Shown piece by piece: positions 1 to 6,538 of a stretch of 7,829 bases of DNA. A program made the translations under genes and the position numbers. The DNA is taken from the NCBI GenBank assembly GCA_945863825.1, contig CAMBBY010000037.1:1-7829 (forward strand), read 5' to 3'. How positions within the stretch are numbered: position 1 is the first letter of the stretch; every line of letters begins with the position of its first letter. The notes under the pieces were generated by a model. The model worked only from the letters and a program-made list of their open reading frames with translations. It searched no databases and was not told the DNA's origin. This DNA comes from an uncultured Prevotella sp. (GTDB taxonomy: Bacteria; Bacteroidota; Bacteroidia; Bacteroidales; Bacteroidaceae).

Positions 1-68
1 TTGTCGTTTTACAAGTAAATTCCCACGAAACCCTATAGGTTGCGGATTTGAGGGTAAATAAGAATAAT

Positions 69-1133
69 ATGGTTTTAAAAATTGAAATTCCAGAGAATAT
101 AATATTAAGCAAGAATGACGAACTCGTCATCAGGTTTACAAACACACAGAATGCAACTTGCACTGTACATACTCCTTCTAACGATTTATCTATCGTCCCT
201 AAGAGTACGGCTGCCGAAAGCCATAACACTTCTCTTCTTTCTTTTGTAAATCAGCTAAGAACACAATTTCTTCAACAGAATAAACTCAGATTAGCAGAAA
301 CTTATCAAAGTGCCTTGAACAGTTTCTGCCTATATATTAATAAGGTGGAAATACTTATGGAAGATATAGATAGCAAGATGATAGAAGGCTATGAGAGTTA
401 TCTCAAGCAGAAGAAGCTCACTCTCAATACCATTTCCTTCTACATGCGGATTTTGCGAGCAATCTACAACAGGGCTGTTAAAAGTGGAGTCATAGCAGAT
501 AAAAAGCCTTTCAATCATGTATTCACGACAATGACAAAAACTGCTAAAAGAGCTATACCTATCCAGACCATACAGAAAATAGCCCAAGCCCATATCACGA
601 ATAAGAACGAGGCATTGGCACGTGACCTTTTCCTGTTCAGCTTTTATACCAGAGGTATGTCGTTTGTAGATATAGCATATCTCAAAAAGACTGACCTCAA
701 CAACACGTACCTTATATATAAAAGGAAGAAGACTGGTCAGGAATTAAAAATAGCGTGGCGAAAGGAAATGCAGGAATTGGTGGACAGGAACAGTTCTAAA
801 GACGGCGTCCACCTGCTTGGCATATTAGATGAAAACAGTGAGAAAAGTCTCCGATTCCAATATCATTATACACAATGTATTATCAACACGGCTTTGAAAC
901 GATTAGGAAAGCAGCTAAACTTAGAAACCAATCTTACCATGTATGTAGCTCGACATTCTTGGGCTACAATAGCCCGACAGAAGAATATTCCTCTCAGCGT
1001 GATTTGCGATGGCATGGGGCACAATTCAGAGAAAACTACTCAGATATATCTACAGAGTGTGGATGCTGAAACAATTGACCGATGCAACGACAAACTAATT
1101 GCTGCCATTACCAAATCTGACAAAAAGAAATAG
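69..1133 (+). CDS. Tyrosine site-specific recombinase (phage-integrase family)
   Basis: This enzyme cuts and rejoins DNA at specific short sites through a tyrosine-linked intermediate. Numbering here is from the upstream TTG at 48; the preferred ATG at 69 is residue 8, giving 354 aa. A core-binding SAM-like domain lies at about residues 62-150, followed by the catalytic domain. Visible catalytic residues are R202 (in TRGMSFVD), K228 (in KRKKTG), R302 (in YVARHSWAT), H325 (in GMGHNS) and nucleophile Y334 (in TTQIYLQ). The HxxR box reads YxxR, which I recall as common in Bacteroidetes members. The frame is closed upstream by a TAG at 36-38; TTG at 48 is possible but less likely. Length and domains are complete. 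Proteins of this type in Bacteroidales include integrases of mobile elements and the invertases that flip promoters of surface genes; the surface-protein gene 122 bp downstream favours the second role, but this is inference. The family call is secure, the role is not. Confidence 0.92.
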   Translation: MVLKIEIPENIILSKNDELVIRFTNTQNATCTVHTPSNDLSIVPKSTAAESHNTSLLSFVNQLRTQFLQQNKLRLAETYQSALNSFCLYINKVEILMEDIDSKMIEGYESYLKQKKLTLNTISFYMRILRAIYNRAVKSGVIADKKPFNHVFTTMTKTAKRAIPIQTIQKIAQAHITNKNEALARDLFLFSFYTRGMSFVDIAYLKKTDLNNTYLIYKRKKTGQELKIAWRKEMQELVDRNSSKDGVHLLGILDENSEKSLRFQYHYTQCIINTALKRLGKQLNLETNLTMYVARHSWATIARQKNIPLSVICDGMGHNSEKTTQIYLQSVDAETIDRCNDKLIAAITKSDKKK

Positions 1134-1255
1134 ATGAAGGAACTTTCTTGGAATACGAACGATAAGCTATGTATAATATCTCTCGTCAGGAGATAGAGAG
1201 AAAAAGCATAGAATAAAGTAGTTAATATATACAATGTTTAATTAATTTTTATCGT
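1134..1255 (+). promoter_or_regulatory. AT-rich leader/promoter region of the surface lipoprotein gene
   Basis: This 122-bp gap between the recombinase and the lipoprotein gene must hold the lipoprotein promoter or its read-through leader. No clean Bacteroidetes TAnnTTTG box is seen on either strand; the closest forward match is TAATTTTT near 1244. A small hairpin, tatctc/gagata with a 7-nt loop, lies at 1177-1195 and has no T-tract, so it is unlikely to be a terminator. The stretch just before the ATG is A/T-rich with no Shine-Dalgarno, as is usual in Bacteroidetes. The absence of a good forward promoter would fit an invertible region lying in its silent orientation, but could equally mean a weak or non-consensus promoter. 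Confidence 0.45.
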
Positions 1256-1268
1256 ATGAAAAGAAAGT
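1142..1268. repeat. Imperfect inverted repeat flanking the lipoprotein leader (candidate invertible segment)
   Basis: The left arm 1142-1157 reads actttcttggaatacg. The reverse complement of the right arm 1253-1268 reads actttcttttcatacg. They agree at 13 of 16 positions: eight, then three mismatches, then five. A further 4-bp match (ataa at 1162-1165 against ttat at 1249-1252) follows after a 4-nt insertion in the left arm. The arms enclose 95 bp, and the right arm covers the lipoprotein start codon at 1256. Inverted repeats around a promoter beside a tyrosine recombinase are the hallmark of Bacteroidales phase-variable promoters. Here the central mismatch and the overlap with coding sequence argue for caution. 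Confidence 0.4.
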
Positions 1269-3208
1269 ATTTTAGCGTATTACTTATGGGTGCTTTGACA
1301 ATGACATCCGTAAGCACTCTTACGTCTTGTAAGGACTACGATGATGACATCAGCAATCTGCAGAATCAGATTGAACAGCTTAATGAGTTGGTTAAGAAGA
1401 TTCAGGGCCAGATTGAAAAGGGTGCTATCCTTGAGTCTGTAACTCCTACATCAGAAGGCGTTACTATCAAACTGAGCAACGGTAACACTTACGACATCAA
1501 GAATGGAGCAACAGGTGCAGCTGGCCAGGATGGTAAGAATGGTACTGTATGGAAGATTGGTGAGAATGGAAACTGGTGGGCTTCAACCGATGGAGTAACC
1601 TATACAGATACCGGCATGGCTTCTAAGGGTACCAACGGAAAAGATGGTAAAGACGGTAAGGATGGCATCAATGGTACCGACGGAAAAGATGGCAAGGATG
1701 GCAAGTACTACGAGCCAAGAGAATCTACTGGTACATTCTGGGAGATTGATGGCGATAAAGCAACAGACACAAAGATTACTTATCTTGCTCCAGGTACTAT
1801 CACTGCTGTATGGACTAAGGACGCTCTCGAACTCAATAATGTAAAGGGTGCAACAAATGGTAAGGTAACTATCAGTCTTACAACAGACTTGAAGGCCCTT
1901 GTATTCGAGCCAGACTTCTACTATGGTGGTATTGAGGCTTTGGATGTAGCATCTTATAAGTACAAACCATTGACAGTAAAGGCCGTATCTGCAGACGCAA
2001 ATAACGGGGATGATGCGCCTTCTATCGCAGCAGGTTACGATACTGATGCTACTAAATATTTCACTTATGCACCAGAAATGACTGCTTCATATTTCTTGAA
2101 CCCATCAAATGCAAAGATAGGTACAGATGTAAAGAACTACAAGTTCATTGCATACGACAAGGAATACGCTACTCGCTCTGTACAGGGTACAGACTTTACA
2201 GTTACAAGTGCAAAGGAAGCTAATGGCAAGGTATCAGTTTCTGCAAGCTATAGCGGTGAAGAAATCAAGAAGTTGACCAATGGTAAGGTTACTGTAATTG
2301 CATTGCAATACTCAGATAAAGAGAACACAGTTACATCTGATTTCGCTGCATTGAGAAATACCAACTATTATGACTTGGTACTCAACAATCCTAAGGGTGA
2401 TGCAAACGCTCATACAGATGGTGATGATCACCTTTACACAACTGCAGCAGCAGCTATTGCAGCAGATCCAACTGCAAAGGTAGCTTACAATACTACCATC
2501 GATTTGCGTAAGTATGTTAATACACACCGTGTGGCTGAGAATGAAACTGGTTGTAAGGCATGGGATGCAAACGCTGCTGAGGGTAAAGTTGAGAAAATTG
2601 GCTTCAAATATAAAGTTGAATTAGTAGGTTACGAAGATGGTAATAACCATACCAAGCAGAGTGTTCATGCAGCTATCGCAAGCGATGGTTATACGCTTCG
2701 CCCACAAATGCCAAAAGACGGCAAACAGGAGGCTTATGGTGCAGGTGAACCAAATAAGGCTACTATTGACAAGGAGCCTTTGGTACGTGTTTCTCTCATC
2801 GACACCAAGAACAAGAACCAGATTGTTGCTGTAGGTTACTTCAAGGTAAAGATTACTTCTGTTGAAGAGAGCATCGAGAACCCTACTATCAATATGCCTG
2901 TAAAAGAGCAGGGATATACATTGACCTGTGGTGACAATGCATACATGACTCAGACCTTGAAATGGAACGAAATTGAGGAAATGATCCTTGCTGAGTTGAA
3001 TATTTCTAAGGCTGATTTCCATAATAACTATGCATTAACAGGTTCTGATACTGATGCTACACAGTATAACGAAAATGGCGCAGTTGCAACTAAGGTAGGT
3101 GTAATTTCACAGACAACAGATGACGCAGATGGCACACAGACACAGGTTCTCAAATGGGTTGTTAAGAATGTAGAAGCTTACAATGCATTTAAATCTGGAA
3201 AGACGTAA
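1256..3208 (+). CDS. Surface lipoprotein with coiled coil and collagen-like repeats, 5' part truncated by IS66
   Basis: The N-terminus is a lipoprotein signal peptide ending in the lipobox LTSC with lipidated C25. It is followed by KDYDDD, an acidic stretch like the Bacteroidetes signal that sends lipoproteins to the outer face of the outer membrane. A short coiled coil spans about residues 30-56. A Gly/Asn-rich region (about 57-120, with GTVWKIGENGNWW) resembles the DUF4988/'PL29 lyase N-terminal' type, from memory. Nine Gly-X-Y triplets follow at residues 125-150. The rest is a beta-rich, Thr/Ala/Asp-rich region typical of S-layer-like or adhesin proteins, with no enzymatic motif that I recognise. 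The frame ends at TAA 3206-3208, which lies inside the IS66 left terminal repeat. The intact gene continues at 5768-6341 and would encode 840 aa, so this product lacks 190 C-terminal residues. The function of the family member is unknown; a cell-surface structural role is inferred. Confidence 0.85.
   Translation: MKRKYFSVLLMGALTMTSVSTLTSCKDYDDDISNLQNQIEQLNELVKKIQGQIEKGAILESVTPTSEGVTIKLSNGNTYDIKNGATGAAGQDGKNGTVWKIGENGNWWASTDGVTYTDTGMASKGTNGKDGKDGKDGINGTDGKDGKDGKYYEPRESTGTFWEIDGDKATDTKITYLAPGTITAVWTKDALELNNVKGATNGKVTISLTTDLKALVFEPDFYYGGIEALDVASYKYKPLTVKAVSADANNGDDAPSIAAGYDTDATKYFTYAPEMTASYFLNPSNAKIGTDVKNYKFIAYDKEYATRSVQGTDFTVTSAKEANGKVSVSASYSGEEIKKLTNGKVTVIALQYSDKENTVTSDFAALRNTNYYDLVLNNPKGDANAHTDGDDHLYTTAAAAIAADPTAKVAYNTTIDLRKYVNTHRVAENETGCKAWDANAAEGKVEKIGFKYKVELVGYEDGNNHTKQSVHAAIASDGYTLRPQMPKDGKQEAYGAGEPNKATIDKEPLVRVSLIDTKNKNQIVAVGYFKVKITSVEESIENPTINMPVKEQGYTLTCGDNAYMTQTLKWNEIEEMILAELNISKADFHNNYALTGSDTDATQYNENGAVATKVGVISQTTDDADGTQTQVLKWVVKNVEAYNAFKSGKT
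1628..1705 (+). repeat. Collagen-like Gly-X-Y repeat tract with 45-bp DNA period
   Basis: This tract encodes residues 125-150 of the lipoprotein: GTN, GKD three times, GIN, GTD, GKD twice and a final GK. At DNA level the 20-mers starting at 1628 and 1673 differ at a single base, so a 45-bp (15-residue) unit appears to be duplicated. Such tracts can change length by slippage or recombination without breaking the frame. In the protein they probably form a stiff spacer between the membrane anchor region and the distal domains. Confidence 0.8.
3197..3204. repeat. IS66 target-site duplication, left copy (ggaaagac)
   Basis: The 8-bp sequence ggaaagac directly abuts the left IS end and is repeated exactly at 5760-5767 beside the right end. 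Eight base pairs is the duplication length typical of the IS66 family. The site lies within the lipoprotein codons for Gly-Lys-Thr. Confidence 0.95.
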
Positions 3209-3227
3209 GCGGCTCCGCGTTTATACC
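3205..3227 (+). repeat. IS66 left terminal inverted repeat
   Basis: This 23-bp repeat is a perfect reverse complement of 5737-5759. It starts GTAAGCGGCT, a characteristic IS66-family tip. Its second to fourth bases form the TAA that ends the interrupted lipoprotein frame. Confidence 0.96.
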
Positions 3228-3228
3228 A

Positions 3229-3258
3229 TTGTAGCTTTCTCGTTTGTTCGTACCTTTG
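3229..3258 (+). promoter_or_regulatory. Bacteroidetes-type promoter of tnpA
   Basis: A -33-like TTG at 3229-3231 is followed after 19 bp by TACCTTTG at 3251-3258, a full match to the Bacteroidetes -7 consensus TAnnTTTG. Transcription should start near 3265, giving a leader of about 20 nt before the tnpA ATG at 3286. The 15-mer ttcgtacctttgcac at 3247-3261 recurs ahead of tnpC. Confidence 0.75.
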
Positions 3259-3285
3259 CACCATAATTTTTTAATCGCATGAATT

Positions 3286-3696
3286 ATGACAACAAACGAA
3301 CGTTTTGAGAAGGCTTGGAATTCCTTCTTAATCTATTTGAATCGAAATCCAAAGGCTCACCTGACTCCTTTCTTGAAGGAAAGGCATGTAAATCACCGCA
3401 CCATGCAAAATTGGATGTCCGAGAAGGGATATTCTGTCCTGCGTGCCAAGCATGAAATCCGTGAAGTTCAGGAGGCAGCCCGTAAGGAAAGAGCAGAAGC
3501 CTCTACTGCAAATACCGGCGTGATGTTCGTGCCTATGGAGTCTCCAACTATAGATCTTCCTGTGGAGGATCTTCTTCAAGGCATAAACATAACCTTTCCC
3601 AATGGAACCGTTGTGTCGGTCAAAAAAGGATGCGCCAAGTCTGTTATGGCGTTAATGAAACTTTATGAGAAGGAGGATGCGGTATGTTTGGATTAA
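3286..3696 (+). CDS. tnpA: IS66 accessory protein TnpA
   Basis: This 136-aa protein is the first gene of the IS66 trio. Its N-terminal part (about residues 1-65) looks like a small helix-turn-helix module, with HVNHRTMQNWMSEKGY at about 34-49. The C-terminal part contains INITFPNGTVVSVKKGCAKS, matching the 'ITFPDGT' block seen in Bacteroidetes IS66 first ORFs, then a helix ending ALMKLYEK. It is needed for transposition in studied IS66 elements, but its precise activity is not settled; a DNA-binding role is likely. It has its own promoter, and its last 13 nt overlap tnpB, which points to translational coupling. The gene appears intact. Confidence 0.85.
   Translation: MTTNERFEKAWNSFLIYLNRNPKAHLTPFLKERHVNHRTMQNWMSEKGYSVLRAKHEIREVQEAARKERAEASTANTGVMFVPMESPTIDLPVEDLLQGINITFPNGTVVSVKKGCAKSVMALMKLYEKEDAVCLD
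3670..3676 (+). promoter_or_regulatory. Shine-Dalgarno of tnpB inside tnpA
   Basis: The sequence aaggagg lies 7 nt before the tnpB ATG at 3684, within the last codons of tnpA. A strong Shine-Dalgarno is unusual for Bacteroidetes, where initiation mostly relies on A-rich leaders. It supports the ATG at 3684 as the real start despite the overlap. Confidence 0.65.
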
Positions 3697-4031
3697 ATGA
3701 GAACACCCAATACTATGTCTGCCAGCGATACGTTCGAATGAACACGGGTATTAATGGCTTGTATCAGATAGTAAGGACGGAGATGGAGCTGCCACCACTT
3801 GGCGGTGCTGTCTTCATCTTCTTCTCCAAGAATCGCCAGCAGGTTAAACTGCTAAAATGGGACGGCGATGGTTTCTTGCTATATCACAAGCGACTGGAAC
3901 GAGGAACCTTTGAATTGCCATTCTTTGACCCTAAGAACAAGCAATGCAAAATGCCGCACAAGACTCTGTCTGCCATCATGAGCGGAATTTGCCTTAAAAG
4001 TATGAGATTTAGAAAGAGGCTTAACTTATAG
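3684..4031 (+). CDS. tnpB: IS66 accessory protein TnpB (Orf2 family)
   Basis: This 115-aa protein matches the compact IS66 Orf2/TnpB family. It shows the conserved order RMNTGINGLYQIV (compare DMRKGIDGLxxLV), a GGAVFIFFSKNRQQVKLLKWDGDGFLLYHKRLERGxF core, and a short basic tail. Length is normal for the family. The start overlaps the tnpA end by 13 nt in another frame and has a strong Shine-Dalgarno. TnpB is required with TnpA and TnpC for transposition of studied IS66 elements, but its biochemical activity is unknown. It is unrelated to the RNA-guided TnpB nucleases of IS200/IS605, despite the shared name. Confidence 0.93.
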   Translation: MFGLNENTQYYVCQRYVRMNTGINGLYQIVRTEMELPPLGGAVFIFFSKNRQQVKLLKWDGDGFLLYHKRLERGTFELPFFDPKNKQCKMPHKTLSAIMSGICLKSMRFRKRLNL

Positions 4032-4097
4032 CAGTATTATAATGCCAATAACGTGCTGTATACCAATAAAATAGATAAAATTAATATCCAATAATAC

Positions 4098-4128
4098 TTG
4101 CATATCTCAATATTTTTTCGTACCTTTG
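4098..4128 (+). promoter_or_regulatory. Promoter immediately ahead of tnpC
   Basis: TTG at 4098-4100, a 20-bp spacer and TACCTTTG at 4121-4128 form a good Bacteroidetes promoter. The -7 box ends only 4 bp before the tnpC ATG at 4133, so the transcript would start at or just inside the start codon, making tnpC leaderless or nearly so from this promoter. The 15-mer ttcgtacctttgcac (4117-4131) is identical to the one ahead of tnpA. Confidence 0.65.
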
Positions 4129-4132
4129 CACT

Positions 4133-5692
4133 ATGACAAAGGACGAAATCATAGTACTTTTGAAGGAGCAACTTCAGCTTGCTAACGATACTGTGAGTTC
4201 GCTGACCATACAGGTCGGTGAACTCATTGAACGTATAAAGTCATTAGAAGAGCAACTCGTCCAGAAAGGAATCGCCATAGACAAAGCGAATCGCCAGAAC
4301 AGGGCGCTCGGCAAGCTCGTTTCCGGCAAAAAGTCCGAACGTCAGGAGAAGTGTCTGCAAGACTCAATGACTCAGGAAGAATTTGACAGGAAGAAAAAAG
4401 AGCAGGCGGAAAAGAGAAAGGAGCGCAAAAACAATGGGGCCAAGCGTGACATGCATTATGAGATGGAGGAGAAACATGTTACGGTTAATCCAGACATGGA
4501 TGCGGAACTTTTGAAGACGCTGCGCATCTATGGCACCCGCACCTGTGTGCGTTACAGCATGGAGCCCATCAAGTTCATCAAGACCGTATATCACATCAAC
4601 ACTTATACGGATGGAAATGTCCTGTATCCAGGAAAGACCCCACCAGCATTGCTGCTGAACTCATCCTATACATCTTCTTTTGCAGCAGGTCTACTGCAGT
4701 TGCGGTATATCTATTCCATGCCGGTGGAGCGAATCGTCAAATACTTTGCCGACAGTGGGTTCACACTAAGGAAAGCCACGGCAAACAAGCTGATTGCCAG
4801 AAGCGCAGACGTACTGGAAAATATCTATAGAGCCATCTGCCAAAAGGTGTTACAGCAGGATTATGTTACGGCAGATGAAACTTACCATAAAGTACTGCTG
4901 ACGAGGGTAAAGCCTACAGACAATGGCTCGAAGAAAGGTTACCTGTGGGCGGTAAGCGCACCTAAACTGGGACTTGTGTTCTTCGTATATGAGGATGGAT
5001 CACGTTCTGAGCAGGTCATACTTGATGTGTTCTCGGATTATAAAGGTACAGTACAGAGTGATGCATATGCTCCTTACCGGAAGCTGGAGTCGGATGCTTA
5101 TCCGGACATTATGAGAATCGCCTGTCTGCAGCATGTCAAGAGAAACTTCATCGACTGTGGCAAGAACGACAAGGATGCACAGGAAGTAGCAGGCATCATC
5201 AACAGATTTTATCAAGAAGACAAAAAGCATAAGGTTGGCGTAAATGGATGGACAGTAGAGAAACATCTGGCTTATCGGCAATCATACGCACCGGACATTT
5301 TGCAGGATTTATTAGAGAAACTGGAGGAATTATCTTCCAGGAAGGATTTGCTGCCCAAATCGCCCTTGGCGCAAGCCGTCGGCTATGCCCTTAACGAGTA
5401 TAATGCCATTTGTGACATTTTTTAAAGAGGTGATACTGCTCTCGACAACAATTATATTGAGAGAATCCAGAGGTACATATCGCTGTCGAGAAGAAACTCA
5501 TTATTCTTTGGTTCGCACGAAGGGGCAAGACGAGGAGCTATCCTATATTCTATCGCCATCTCATGCAAAATGAATGGCATTAATCTGTTCGAATACATTA
5601 GCGACGTCATAGAAAAGACCGTAGAATGGCAACCAAATACTCCATTGGAAAAATACAGAGACTTGCTTCCTGACAGATGGAAAAAGCAGTAA
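4133..5692 (+). pseudogene. tnpC: IS66 transposase TnpC, interrupted by an in-frame TAA
   Basis: This is the DDE transposase of the element. The full frame would be 519 aa, normal for IS66, but codon 431 is TAA (5423-5425) and the same frame then continues to TAA 5690-5692. Residues 1-60 form a Leu/Gln/Glu-rich coiled coil. About 85-105 is a Lys/Glu-rich linker. The usual zinc-binding region (about 110-165) has only one Cys. The catalytic core shows D248 (VTADET) and D310 (VQSDAYAPY). Beyond the stop come DNNYIERIQRY with presumed catalytic E443, then the IS66 C-terminal motif SRRNSLFFGSHEG and an ILYSIAISCKMNG block. The 430-aa product therefore lacks the third catalytic residue. The probable cause is a substitution turning AAA into TAA at a T/A homopolymer boundary; a single indel is excluded because the frame is unchanged. 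True readthrough or a base-calling error remain possible. Confidence 0.9.
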
Positions 5693-5725
5693 CAGCATTA
5701 TTCAATCAGCTATTACTGCTTTTTT
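5681..5725 (+). terminator. Intrinsic terminator at the right end of the IS
   Basis: The 12-bp arms aaaaagcagtaa (5681-5692) and ttactgcttttt (5713-5724) are perfectly complementary, with a 20-nt loop and the T-run in the 3' arm. The left arm includes the tnpC stop codon. It should end tnpC transcription and stop read-through into the orphaned 3' part of the lipoprotein gene. Confidence 0.75.
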
Positions 5726-5736
5726 CAATTATGCAA

Positions 5737-5759
5737 GGTATAAACGCGGAGCCGCTTAC
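5737..5759 (-). repeat. IS66 right terminal inverted repeat
   Basis: It is the perfect 23-bp reverse complement of 3205-3227, ending ...GCCGCTTAC at the element boundary. Confidence 0.96.
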
Positions 5760-5767
5760 GGAAAGAC
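5760..5767. repeat. IS66 target-site duplication, right copy (ggaaagac)
   Basis: This is identical to 3197-3204 on the other side of the element. Removing 3205-5767 joins the two parts of the lipoprotein gene in one frame. Confidence 0.95.
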
Positions 5768-6341
5768 AGCTATCACTACATGGGTTTGCTACCAGCATCA
5801 AACAGATGCCAAGAAGAAGGTTTACTTGAAGTTCGAGTGGAACACTAATGGCGTCATCAATATCAAGCCTGCAACATCTTGGGGCGACAGCAACAAGACA
5901 AAGGGTTATTGGTATGGTCTCAACAATCCAGTTGCCGGCACAGGTTTCAATGAAATTCATGGCAATGTTGAGGTTGTTGGTACTTCTAACAATATTGTAA
6001 ATGGTGCCGTAAGTGATGATGCTAATGATGAATTCGTATTCAACATCATGAACACGCTCGTTGGCAATGAGTTGAAGGCTACATTACCTTCTCCATACAC
6101 TGGTCTTAACAGCCAGTTGAACTTAAAGTTCGCATTCGTAGAAGGTCATGGCCTCTATCCAAACGATAAGGGTGATAAGGTTTATGCTGAAAGAAGTCTT
6201 ACTAATTGCGTTGCAACAATGGATCAGACCAAGGGTATCGTTACATTGAGTGACAATGCAAGAGCAAAGGAACTCTTGAATGCTCATGGTCATACTATAA
6301 CAACAGAACTTGCAAACGCTTTGACTGCTAAGGTTAAGTAA
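5768..6341 (+). pseudogene. 3' part of the IS66-split surface lipoprotein gene
   Basis: This fragment encodes the last 190 residues of the 840-residue lipoprotein. After IS excision the junction reads KSGKT then AITTWVCYQHQ, all in the frame set by the ATG at 1256. The fragment includes YLKFEWNTNGVINIKP, a GYWYGLNNP stretch and a final ELANALTAKVK; I recognise no domain or sorting signal in it. It has no credible start of its own: the longest open part begins at a TTG (5826), and no promoter is seen between the IS terminator and the fragment. It is therefore probably not translated. Codon use and composition match the 5' part, with no other stop or frameshift, consistent with a recent break. 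Confidence 0.9.
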
Positions 6342-6538
6342 TGAGCCCACTTTAAAAAGTGCCATCAAAACAGAGGTGTACTTCAAAATGCTTACAGTTT
6401 AAAACTAAAAAGCATAAGAAGAGCCTTTCTATATGAAAAATTGCATTTATGAGCCTGTTTTTGGCTTATTTTTGCTGTTTAACTTTCAAATTGATAGTGC
6501 TCTGACTTTTTCAAGTAGACTCAGTAATTAAAAAGACT
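6342..6538 (+). other. Intergenic region with small hairpins and the ompA promoter
   Basis: The 197 bp between the lipoprotein end and ompA contain no open frame worth calling. A short hairpin cactt/aagtg (6348-6361) follows the stop codon, and a longer one, atgctt/aagcat (6388-6415) with an inner agtt/aact pair, lies further on. Neither has a clear T-tract, so neither is a convincing terminator. The rest is the ompA promoter and a leader of roughly 60 nt. An operon with the lipoprotein gene is possible but not required. Confidence 0.5.
6441..6474 (+). promoter_or_regulatory. Likely ompA promoter
   Basis: TATTTTTG at 6467-6474 is a full match to the TAnnTTTG -7 consensus. A TTG at 6441-6443 could be the -33 element, although the 23-bp spacing is slightly long. 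Initiation would lie near 6480, giving a leader of about 60 nt before the ATG at 6539. The match sits in T-rich sequence, so chance is not excluded. Confidence 0.5.

Larger units (their letters stand above)
3205..5759 (+). mobile_element. IS66-family insertion sequence, complete ends, defective tnpC
   Basis: The element is 2,555 bp long, bounded by perfect 23-bp inverted repeats beginning GTAAGCGGCT and flanked by 8-bp direct repeats. It carries the three genes usual for IS66 (tnpA, tnpB, tnpC) in the same orientation as the host gene, promoters ahead of tnpA and tnpC, and an intrinsic terminator just inside the right end. Identical terminal repeats and an undecayed target duplication suggest recent insertion. 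The tnpC gene has an in-frame stop before its last catalytic residue, so the copy is probably non-autonomous now. I cannot name the exact IS without a database comparison. Confidence 0.97.

Noticed and set aside
32..39. Palindrome cctatagg ahead of the recombinase
   Set aside because: Eight bases without extension is too short to separate from chance; no partner was found near 1134-1268.
1148..1177. TTGGAA and TATAAT with an 18-bp spacer, resembling an E. coli sigma-70 promoter
   Set aside because: Bacteroidetes primary sigma uses TAnnTTTG/TTTG rather than this consensus; the match is probably chance in AT-rich DNA, and part of it lies in the inverted-repeat arm.
1628..1705. CRISPR-like or other non-coding repeat array
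   Set aside because: The repeats are codon-periodic Gly-X-Y triplets within an open frame, with no spacer structure.
2621..3022. A 133-codon minus-strand frame inside the lipoprotein gene
   Set aside because: It is antisense to a coherent lipoprotein frame and shows no family features.
3684..4031. RNA-guided TnpB nuclease (IS200/IS605 type) suggested by the gene name
   Set aside because: The protein is only 115 aa, matches the IS66 Orf2 motifs and lacks RuvC or zinc-finger motifs.
5415..5425. Programmed ribosomal frameshift at the TTTTTTAAA run in tnpC
   Set aside because: The downstream homologous sequence is in the same frame as upstream, so a single shift would lose it rather than restore it.
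5385..5573. A 62-codon + frame spanning the tnpC stop
   Set aside because: The conserved IS66 C-terminal sequence continues in the original tnpC frame, so this other frame is a by-product and there is no frameshift.
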